Source: Sarcocystis neurona (taxonomy: Eukaryota > Apicomplexa > Conoidasida > Eucoccidiorida > Sarcocystidae). From it: a stretch of 64,000 nucleotides of DNA. Positions within the stretch are counted from its first letter, which is position 1; each line of letters opens with the position of its first letter. The stretch covers positions 579,151-643,150 of the forward strand of contig KL647298.1 of the NCBI GenBank assembly GCA_000727475.1, written 5' to 3'. The notes under the pieces were generated by a model. It ran no database searches. It had not been told where the DNA came from and was given only the letters and a program-made list of their open reading frames with translations. This document shows positions 54,944 through 64,000 of this stretch, in pieces. Position numbers and translations under genes: made by a program.

Positions 54944-57900
54944 ATGCACTGGGAAGGACGGCAACAACAGCCGCCAGCAGCATCACAAAAACAGGCTGAA
55001 CGCGAGGTTCAAGCGTGCGCGGTGCAGTACGCAGCAGCTGGTTTTTGGCTGCAATCACCTTCGTCGACTGCTGCGGCAGGTGCTGTTGCAGCGGCTTCGA
55101 CGCGACAGCGAATCGCAGGCGGAACTGTAGCAGCAGCAGCAGACGAGACAGTAGGACAGTTCTTCCTTGTCCTTCTCTTTGAGCAGCAGCCGAAACAGCA
55201 GCAGAACTTGCAAAATTTGCAGCAGCAACTGCTGGGGTATGACCAGAATCCGTTATCCTTCGCCAGCAGCAGCGAGAGATCGCGCAGGAGGGGCCGCAAC
55301 AGCACATCGCCGTCAAGCACCGCAGCCTTGGGGCCAAATGCGATGTGGCAGCATTATCAGCAGCAACTCTTGCCGGAGCTGCAGCAGCAGCAGACAATGG
55401 AGCAGCAGCAGCAGCAGCAACCGACGCAGCAGCAGCAGCTGCTGCTGGAGAGGCTGCGCTGCGTGCTGGCAGGGCAGGAGGAGCAGCGACAGGGCCCCGC
55501 AAGTGGACAGCAGCAGCGAGAATTGCTGGCTGCTCTTCTCTGTCGTCAAGCCGCTGCTGCTGGGCTGCAGAAGGACACGCGCAACCTGACAGTCAACAGC
55601 AGCAGCCACACCGCTGCTTCGCAGGAGCAGGTCTTCGTCCAGCAGACGCCAGCTCGTCAACAGCAGCAGCAGCAGCCACACCAGCAGCAGCGCGTGCAGC
55701 ACCACCTGCAGCAGCAGTTACGAGAACAGCAGGTCCAGCAACAGCAGATATACCGGCAGGCGAGTTTCTCCCTGCCGAAGGAACAGCAGGAGCGGCTCTC
55801 CAGCAGCAACAGCCGCCTTGTTGCGCCTGTGCACTTAGAGCAGCAGTTTTCTTCTGCGCAGCAGGTACGTCCGACACCACAGCAGCTGCTGGGACTCGTG
55901 CGACTGCAGCAGCAGCAGCATGCAGCACAACAGCACCAGGAGGTGCAGCAGCGGCAGCACCAGCAGCAAGCGCAGCAACAGATGAAGCTGGGGGAGCGCG
56001 AGCAGCAGCATGCCGTTCACCACCAGCACGCCCCGCCGCGGCGTCCGCAGGAGGTGTTTCAGCAGCACCAGCACCCTCTGCAGCAGCTACACGTCCAGCA
56101 GCGGCCCCAGCACCAGCATTCACCGGAAGACGATGCGGCGTTGGCTGGGACAGGGGAAGCAGCAAATTACTCGCGGATGCAGGCGGAGCACCTTCTGACG
56201 CTTCAGCAGTTGAGGCAGCGGCTCTTTGCTGGTGGGGAGACAGGACAGCAAACGGCACCGCAGCACGCGGGCTTGGCCTTGCTGCAGCAGCATCGGCAAC
56301 GGCCGCAGCAACAGCGACTACCGGAGCAGCTGCAGCTGGAGCGCCTAGCTGGACAAAACTCTCCTTCCTTAACCACCTCCGCTCCCCCTGCTGCTGCAGC
56401 GTCGTTTGTGTGGGGCGGCGGTTCTGCACCAGCCGCTTCTCCTCGCTTCCTCTCCTCGTCGGGTAGCGCTGCCGCTGCTGCAGCTCCCCTGCACGTCCGA
56501 CAGCAGCAGCAGCATCAAGGTGTGGAAGCCGCCGCGGTAAAGGTCCCGCAGCACTTGCAACAGCACACTACGGCAGCAGCAGTCGCAGCCTCCAACAGCG
56601 CTGCTGCTGCTGTTCGCCGTCCTTCCTTCGTTCCTAATCTATGCAGCGGACAGCAGGAGAAGGAGACTGCTTTCTCAGGCCGTGCGCCTGCTGCTGCTGT
56701 GGCTGCGTCACCGTCCTTTGCAGAGGACAGCAGCAGCACGGCAGCCGGCCTCGGAGCAGATGCTACACCCCTTATGGGGAAGGGTACCACCAGCGGAGAA
56801 GATGCTGCAGAAGACCAGAGCGACGGCAGCAGCAGCAGGCGGTCCTACAAACCCAGCAACAGCAGCAGTGCGAGCGGCCCTCTGGGGACGGCCAACAGCA
56901 GCAGCTGCTGCCCCTATTCTCCCAGCAGCAAGGGCAGCAACTTGTTGCCCTGCAGCGGAAACAGCAGGAGCAGCAGCAGTCGGCTCTGCAATCCTTTCGC
57001 CGCTGCAGAGGGGGAGGCATCCCTTGCGAGTCCGCAGCCTGATAATGTCGGTTCGGCAGCACCAGCAGGAGGAAATGCTGTGGCACTGGCGGTGCAACAG
57101 TTGCTCGCGAGCGTCAAGAAGCAGCAGAATCATCAGCAGCTGCACACGCAGCAGCAGCAGAAGCAGCAGCAAGAACTGCTGCAGCACTACCTGCAGCAGC
57201 AGCAGCAACAGCATCTGCAGCAGCAGTACCTGCAGCAGCAGCACCACCTGCAGCAGCAGCGTCTTTTGCAGCTGCAGCAGCAGCTGCACCAGCAACAGCT
57301 CCACCAGCAGGAGCTCCCCCCGCAGCAGTTACTCCACCCGCAGCAGCTGCAGCAAGGGCTTCACCCTCTGCTCCAGCCACAGCAGCAGCTCCTGCAGCAG
57401 CTGCTGCTGCAGAAGAGCAGAGCCGTCGAGCGGGGACCGCAGCGACCGCAGCAGCAATGGGAGAGCGAGTCTCTGTCTGCAGCACAGGTGTTGTTGCAGC
57501 ACCAAGAAAAAAACTTTGCAGGCGGCATGCAACATCTGCACCTGCAGCAGTTGCAGCAGGGACGGGTCACGTCTGCTCCTGTGCGTCGCGCTCGTCGGCG
57601 GCGCACAAACCGGGTGGACAGCAGCAGCCTCGCGGCAGCAGCAACTGCTGGGAGCGCTGCTGCAGCTGCCGGAGAAGCGAGAGCTCCCCCACAGGTCTCA
57701 GTAGCAGCAGCAGCTGCAGATCAGGCTTCCTGCCGTGCGGCTGCTGGTTCTGCGACCAAAAGTAACAAGAGACGCCGGAAGACCCCTGCTGCTGCGGCTG
57801 CTGCGGCTGCCGCGGACGCTGAGCATGCTACTACTGCGGAGGAATCAGGCTGCGGCGCGAGCGGTGCTGCAGTGCTACAGCAACAGACGCCGCTGCTGCT

Positions 57901-59295
57901 GCACCAGCCCCACACGAGAATCTGGGAGAGCTACAAGGCCGACGCAGTGGTGGCAGGAGCGCCGCCCGCCGAAGCGCTACAGCCCTTGCTAGCCGCAGCA
58001 GTGGCGCTGCAGAACCGAACGCAGCCGCTGCAGGAGGGGAAAGAATACATGGCGCGCGTTCTGCGGCCGCAGCAGGTCGTCCAGCAGCAGCAGCAGGCGC
58101 TCAAGCAGCAGCTACAAGAGCCAGCCGGGCAGACCGGGACAAGGGAGAGGGAGGCGCGCAGCAGGACTCAGCAGGCCACACAGGCAGAGAGAAGGCCAGA
58201 GGACGTCGGAGGAGGAAGGGAAGAAGAGGCAGGGGGAGAGGAAGAGCAGGACACCGAAGAGATATCCGGACAGCAAGAGGCTGAAGAAGAAGAAGAAGAG
58301 CGTAGAGAGGATCGAGAGGCGCGAAGAAGGGAGAAGCAACGGCGGCGGCGGAACCGAAGAGAAGCTCGGCGCGCACGTCGAGAACTGCTGCGACTCATGC
58401 GGCAGCACCTGCGGCAGCGGCAGCAACGCAGCAACAGCAGGCAGGTGCAGCAGCAGCGAGGAGGGAGCAGCAAACGGGCAGAGGTAGCGGCAGAGGAGAA
58501 GGAGAAGAAGAAGCAGCAGCAGCCGCGGCAGCACCATCCGAGTGGCGCGGAGGCAGAAATGACGGCAGCGGCGGAGAAGCGAGTCCAGCAGCGGGACGCC
58601 AAGAGAAGCGCGGCAGCAGCTGCGACGTCGTCGGCAGGAGCTGAAGGCCACCGGGCAGCAGCCGGACCAGAAGGCGGGGAAAAGCAGAGGTGGCGGACCA
58701 GGTCAGCGGCCGAAAGAAGCGGCGGCGAGCGTGAGCATGCGTCGAGCAGTAGGCGAGGGGAAGAAGAAGCCGCAGGAAGAGGAGAAAAGACGAAGAGCGG
58801 GGGGGGACCGGCAGCCGGCGTGAACCGTGATGAAGAAGCAGCAGTAGTTACGAAAGGAGCCGCCGCAGATGGAGCGGGGAGCGGCGAGGAACGTTGTGGC
58901 GGTCCTCCTGAAGAGGCTGCAGCAGCAGCAGCAGAGACTTCTCGCCACGCCACAAGTGCAGCAGCAGGCGAAGCGACCACCGAAGGGACAGCAGCAGGAA
59001 GAGGAAAAGAAGAAGAAGGAGGACGGGGCCACGGAGCAGGAGCAGCAGCAGGAGGAGGAGACCGAAGGACAGAAAAAGAGGAGAGCTGGGAGAAAGGAGA
59101 CTTCGAAGAAGATGGAGAAGAAGTGTCCGACTTTGATATCGAAGTTATCGAGAAGAAATTAAGGAAGAGACTAAAACAACTAACGGGAGGAAAAGGAGAA
59201 GTGCTGATGCTCGACAGAAGTGCTCGACGACGCGAGGGAGATTATCCTTCGGGAGCTTCTCTGCAGACGAAACTCGATTACCTCGTCCAACTCAA
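54944..59295 (+). CDS. Giant Gln-rich protein with PRMT-like domain, exon 1
   Basis: From the ATG at 54944 a single frame runs 1450 codons. The first 1,060 or so are mostly polyGln (HLQQQ, LQQQQ) and Ala/Ser runs. About 57,750-58,500 is Ala/Arg/Glu-rich with a highly charged EEEEERREDREARRREKQRR-like coiled-coil-prone stretch. The end is non-repetitive: VSDFDIEVIEKKLRKRLKQL, then ASLQTKLDYLVQL. The exon leaves two bases of a codon before a GTAAGC donor at 59296, and the next exon begins with one base, so the phase agrees. The domain that follows resembles arginine methyltransferases, so this exon would be a huge N-terminal extension. A function for the Gln-rich part is unknown; such runs are common in eimeriid proteins. 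Confidence 0.65.
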
Positions 59296-61090
59296 GTAAG
59301 CCCCTGCAGGCGAACGCCTAGACATGTCTAGACACGCATGCAAGGACTCACATACAGACAGAGACACGTATACTTCTGTGCACGTATGTATATTATCGAA
59401 ATGCATAGACAAACCCGTGTGAATATATCATCCCTACGGCCCTGTGTGGGAATGCACCAGGATATATATAAATATATTTATATGTGAGAGGAGGTGTATT
59501 TGTGGATAGGTGCGGACGTAGGTATGCGTGCAGCAAGTGCAGCAAGGCGCTGGGGTGTCGTGAAGCAACCGCGCCGTTCTGGCATGCTCGTGTACGTATC
59601 TGAAAATAGATGACTCACCATGTATATTTAACGTATATTAGACAAATATATAACGAGTGTCTATACATGCAGATATATACATATATATATACGGAGTGTG
59701 TACGCGTACGTATATCTCTAGAGGGTGTGGATACACGTGTATTTGTTGCCTACCTTGTGTCTACACATGTAGATATATATGTATGTTTGCATGTGCATAT
59801 CTACAGGTTCTGCGTACGCTTGTATGTGTTGCCTACCTCGTGTCTATATATATGTGTGTGTATTCCTTGTGTGTGTATCTATATGTATATATATGTGTAG
59901 AGGTTGTCGATAGACGTCTATTTGCTGCGTACTTCTCTCTCCCTCACCTTATATGTAGACGTAGGGAAGTAATGTATGCATGTGTTTTTCCTTCGGAGTG
60001 CACGTCTATGGATATCCACGTGTGTGTTGATATGTTGGCGCCTTGCACCTGTGCGTACGGCGCTTCATTGCGCGCGGCGCGGGCTGCAGCCGCAGCAGCA
60101 ACAGCAACAGACGACTAGGAATTTGCTACGGCACTGCTGCTGCTGCTCTTCCGGGAGGGCTTGAGAGACGTCGCCTGGAAATCTACATATATACGTATGT
60201 ATAAATACGTATATATATGTGGATGGGGGACGAGCGTACCCTAGCTTGTGTTGTACGTAGGCGTGCGTGCATGCACAGAGAAACCGAAGACAACGGCAAA
60301 CGGGGAGGTACGCGTCTGTCCTGGTCCACCTGTCACTAGGTGGGCAGCTTCCGCGTGGGTTTGTCTGCCTGTCTGGAGCTGTCCACGCAGAAAGCGAAAG
60401 AAAGAGAAAGAGGGAAGGTGGAGAAAAGGGAGAGCAAAACCAGAGGGCGGCGCCCACGCAGCTGCGCGTGCGTCTTGGGGGGGGGCGGGGACTGCTGCTG
60501 CTGCGTCGAAGTTTCGCCAGCTGCTTCTCGACCGGGGTTAGGAGCTGCTGCAGAGCAGGAGATAACGCAAGCAGCAACTCATACGTGAGGGCTGAGTTGC
60601 GCACACGCTATTGCGGTCTGCTGCTGCCCCTCCTGCTGCTTCTACTGCTGCGCCTCCTGCTGCTTCTACTGCTGCGCCTCCTGCTGCCCCTTCTGCTGCC
60701 TCTGCTGCTATCCTTGCTGCATGGGCCTGGAGCAACTTCCGGGGGCAGATGCGAGTGTGGAGCAGCAGCACGCGTGTCTTCTCTGCTTCCCTGTGCATGC
60801 GGCGCGTGTCGCCTGCTCCTCTGCTTCATGCAGGGCCCTCATAGCAGTACGTACATATATATATACATGTACGGACATGTCTGCAGACAAGGTGCGAAGA
60901 GATGTATTCGAGTTTTCTTACCCCTTGAAGTACGCAGGAAGAAGAGACTGAGCGATAAGAGAGAGAGACGTGCGTGACGTGTATGTACTTTGTTTAAGAT
61001 ATATACGCATAGAAGTATATGCTGCTGCGCCTTATATACGGGTTGTCCCGCTACTTTGGCTGTATATATGTGTGTATGTGTGTGACGCAG
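59296..61090 (+). other. Intron of the PRMT-like gene
   Basis: A GT-AG intron of 1795 bases (GTAAGC to GACGCAG) between phase-matched exons. It contains TA/TACATA DNA (59460-59910) and CTG-rich (60600-60720) segments. A G-run sits at 60478-60489. No separate gene is supported. Confidence 0.6.
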
Positions 61091-62592
61091 CCTTGTGTGC
61101 CCGACGCTAGAAAATACGCTGCCTTTGTCTAACTCGTATACAATCACCTCGCGCTTTAAAGAGACGAACCACGCATCAATGTTGGCTGATGCTGCGCGGA
61201 TGAAACTCTACAAAGCTGCTATTGAAGAGAAGCTGGCAGGCAGGGGCACTGCTGCTGCTGTTGCTGCGTCGTGTTCCGCCTCAGCAGCTGCGTCGTCGCG
61301 CGGTGCGGGGTCTCTGGGATGCGTCTGCAGCTGCGGCAGACCTGGTAGCAGCAGCAGCGGCGAGGACGGTGGCGCCGGCAGCAGCGGTACTACTGCTGGT
61401 AGCAGCGGCAGCAGCAGTGACAGAAACAGCAGTGACGGAAACAGCAGTGACAGCAGCGGTGTCGCGCCTGCTGCGGAGAAAGGCCAGCGCGAGGACCTGC
61501 TGCAGAGCTGCTGCACCCAGCAGCACGAATCGTCCCCCGCGTGCAGCAAGATTTCTTGTTTCTCTTCTGCTGCCACTGCAACACCAGCAGCCGCAGGCGT
61601 TTCAGTGACGGCAGGATCGCCTCGCGCAGATGTTTCCCCCAGATGCGCTGCCCTCCCTGCTGCTGCTGGCGCTGCGACGCAAGCGCAGGGCCGAGCTACC
61701 GGGGCGGGCACGACGGCGCGTGGTGTTGCTGCCGTGACAGCAGGAGAAGTAGAAAGCCGAGAGCTTGCTGCTGTATCCGCTGCGGCTCGTGCGGCTGCTG
61801 CAGAGGATGGCACCGCAGGTGTGTGTTTGGCCGCAGGTGGCGTGGCTGTTTCTGCACTTGCTGCCGCGGCTGCTGCTGCTCGCGAGGGGGAAGGGGGGGA
61901 CTCTGCCGCACGAAGCAGCCAGGCGGAGGGAGAAGCGCCCCAGACGCTTTTTTCGCGCTGCAGCTCATTGTCAACGTCCACGTCTGCGGCTGAAGCATCT
62001 GCTGCATCTGCTGCCGTGTGCGAGGGTCCACGCCCCGCTGGCGCTGCTGCTGCTGCGGGGGTCGAGCCTGCTGTTGCTGTGCTGCGACTTGGCACAGACT
62101 GCCCTGCAGGGGGAGCCACGGCTCTCGCTGAGAACGAAGAAGGGAAGGAAAGAGGGGAGAAAAGGGAACCAAGAAGAGAGGCTGCGTGTTCAGGAGCTGC
62201 TGCGGCTGCGGCCGCTACAGACCGTCAACCCCGTGACTCTCCTGCGGCGCGTGCGAACTTGCACGCCTGTCCTGCTGCTGCCACCTCTGCCACTGCTGCG
62301 GATGCGGCTCCTCCTCCGCTGGCTACGACGACGACGCCGCGTGCTGCGACTGCTGCTGCCACCCCTCCTGCTGCTGCCGCTGCTCCCTCTTCGCCTGCTG
62401 CTGCCGCAGCTGCCTCTTCACCTGCTGCTGCCGCCGCTGGCTCGTCGCCTGCTGCTGCCGCTGCAGTGTGTACAGTCTGTAGGGGGACGACAGCAGCTGC
62501 TGCTGCAGTAGCAAAGCAGCGGAAGATTCGCCGCGTGTTAGAAATTGGGTGCGGCCCCTTCTGCGTCTTGAGCATCAACGCCGCTCGAGCAG
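61091..62592 (+). CDS. PRMT-like methyltransferase domain, exon 2
   Basis: The exon opens LVCPTLENTLPLSNSYTITS, then RFKETNHASMLADAARMKLY and KAAIEEKL. This resembles the helix before the AdoMet site in protein arginine methyltransferases, where a H/Y-x-x-ML-x-D-x-x-R-x-x-x-Y pattern is usual. Near its end it reads RVLEIGCGPFCVLSINAARA, methyltransferase motif I; the usual third Gly of GxGxG is missing. Between these, where family members need only a short linker, lie about 430 residues of Ala/Ser/Gly/Pro-rich repeat. The exon ends one base into a Gly codon at a GTGCGT donor (62593). The next exon (motif I end, E of the AdoMet-ribose site, double-E loop) is not seen and presumably lies beyond 64000. 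PRMT7-like is my best guess; another class I methyltransferase is possible. Confidence 0.65.
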
Positions 62593-64000
62593 GTGCGTCG
62601 CAGCACCGACCACCACCACCACCACGAATCTGTTGCGCCGTTGTGCACATATATACATATATATCTATACATGTGCGTATGTGGGCAAATGTATACAGAC
62701 GTGTGTGCATATACAACTTGGTAGAAAAGGGAGGTGGTGTTTCTTCTATGGGCGCTGTTGTGGCGGAAGGAAGAGAGGAAAGTTGGGGGAAGATTGACAG
62801 CAGCAGACCTGCAGAGGGAGGAGGGGGCCGAGCCGCACGTCCCCTCGCAGGACGCAAGAAATTCTGCGCGGACGTGCCCGTGGAGAATCTTCTTCAACAC
62901 ATTGCAGACGCGTATGCAAGTCCACGTCAATTTTGTAGGAATACGTGCAAATCAGTGCATGCCTACACACACGTGTATACCCGTAAATACACACACAGGT
63001 GTCCCTCTATCTTTTCCGTCCCTCCTCTGTATTTCTATCCTCTCTGTCTCTCTCTCGCTCCCTTTATATCTCCCCATCTCTCTGTCTAGATGTATACATG
63101 TATATCCATACGCACATGCATCTACATACATACGTATAGAAGTGATTGTCTCTCTATTTTCTTGTCCCTCCCTTTCTCTCCTCTCCCTCCTTCTCACTCT
63201 CTTCTTTCTCTCTCTACATATATATACATATACACACATATAAATCCACACACATATAAATATTTATATATATATATATACATACAAGTGTCTCTCCCTC
63301 TATTTTCTTGTCTCTCCCTTTCTCTCCTCGTCTCCCTCTCTGTCTCTCTGTCTCTCTATATATATACATATATACATATATATACACATATAAATCCACC
63401 CACACATACATACATATATATATACAAGTGTCTCTCCCTGTATTTGCTTGTCTCTCCCTTTCTCTCCTCGTCTCCCACTCTGTCCCTCTCTCTATGTATA
63501 TACACGCACAAATTCCCACATGCATAGATATGTACAAAAATGTCTGTCTATTGTCTCTCTCCTTGTCGCCTCTCCTCTGCCGCTCTCTCTGTGTCTGTCT
63601 CTCTCCGGTTTGCTCTCTCTTTCTGTATATAAACATATATATTCATGTATATATATATATATTCATATGTATATATATTCATATATATATATATATATAT
63701 TCATATGTATGTATATTCATATATATATATTCATATATATATATACAAGTGTGTCTCATCACCCTCTTTCGTTCCCTCACCTTTTCCCTTCTCCTATCTC
63801 TCTCTTCCCCTCTCTTTCTGTCTCTGTCGCTCTGTTCCTCTTCCTCTACGTAGATGTGTATGTATGTGTTGGATTGTGTGTTGTCGACGGCTCTTGGGGG
63901 ACGCTGGCATGCACTTCATGTGGATATACCCACCACGTGGACGTGTGGACATGTGCACAAACGTCCACAAATTCTCCCAAACGTAGAAGCAGATGTCTTG
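62593..64000 (+). other. Intron or flank of the PRMT-like gene
   Basis: After the donor there are short TA tracts, an unassigned coding-like stretch near 62750-62920 (FCADVPVENLLQHIADAYAS in one frame, no match), then CT-rich and TA microsatellites at 63000-63840. The rest of the methyltransferase is not found before the window ends. Confidence 0.45.
63180..63760. repeat. CTCTCC / TATA compound microsatellite
   Basis: A compound unit of CAAGTGTCTCTCCCTCTATTTTCTTG-like and CTCTCCCTTTCTCTCCTCGTCTCCC-like DNA plus (TA)n and CACACATA recurs near 63135, 63285 and 63425, period about 140 bases. (TA)n and TATTCA tracts continue to 63745. Confidence 0.8.

Noticed and set aside
55345..56466. 373-codon plus-strand Ala-rich frame and overlapping minus-strand frames
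   Set aside because: They are out-of-frame readings of the Gln-rich exon at 54944-59295, whose own frame is far longer and leads in phase to a recognisable domain.
61208..62172. Minus-strand frames of 158-303 codons opposite the PRMT-like exon
   Set aside because: They are antisense readings of Ala/Ser-rich repeats, and only the plus strand carries methyltransferase motifs.
1..64000. CRISPR arrays, bacterial operons, telomere-type TTTAGGG arrays, rRNA and tRNA genes
   Set aside because: Repeat arrays are directly tandem without unique spacers, GT-AG introns split the genes, and no telomeric heptamer array or recognisable structural RNA sequence was noticed. A covariance-model search was not possible, so single tRNAs could have been missed.

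Overview
The window looks like nuclear DNA of an eimeriid coccidian (an Eimeria-like apicomplexan). The grounds are: very dense CAG/CTG triplet tracts that encode Gln, Ala, Ser, Leu or Cys runs depending on frame and that occur in introns as well as exons; GT-AG introns of 1 to 4 kb; long (TA)n and ACAC-type microsatellite blocks between and inside genes; and an organellar bL27 protein carrying a signal-peptide-like leader, as expected for an apicoplast protein. Species cannot be named. There is one 404-base assembly gap (19503-19906). No rRNA, tRNA, CRISPR array or bacterial operon was recognised.

Layout, left to right. (1) 1-4.2 kb, minus strand: a ubiquitin-specific protease gene, 5' end near 3.7-4.2 kb, 3' end off the left edge. 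(2) 4.2-20.9 kb: mostly repeat-rich DNA (30-bp and 18-bp minisatellites, TA blocks, TA-laced and purine-rich minisatellites) with several unrecognised coding-like stretches, the best being a minus-strand ORF at 16302-16787. (3) 21.0-23.4 kb, minus strand: a bL27 gene with a 329-residue leader and a CAG-rich intron. (4) About 24.5-34.8 kb: an island almost free of CAG tracts, holding decayed Ty3/gypsy retrotransposon pieces on both strands (RNase H remnant near 29.2-29.5 kb, integrase remnant near 31.0-31.5 kb). (5) 35.1-45.8 kb, plus strand: a JMJD5/KDM8-like JmjC oxygenase gene whose domain is split over four exons with CAG-loaded introns. (6) 45.8-53.5 kb: TA and other satellites plus several small unidentified exons, the firmest pair at 48225-48645. 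(7) 53.6-54.7 kb, minus strand: remains of an apparent membrane-protein gene. (8) 54.9 kb to beyond 64 kb, plus strand: a giant Gln-rich protein fused to a protein arginine methyltransferase-like domain.

The recognised genes are unrelated housekeeping or regulatory functions (deubiquitination, organellar translation, JmjC oxygenation, arginine methylation) and do not form a pathway. What unites the window is repeat invasion: several conserved domains are interrupted by low-complexity insertions, in some cases hundreds of residues long. For the JmjC, bL27 and methyltransferase genes the exon phases agree across every junction I could define, except the first JmjC junction. Functional calls rest on motif recognition by eye, not on searches.
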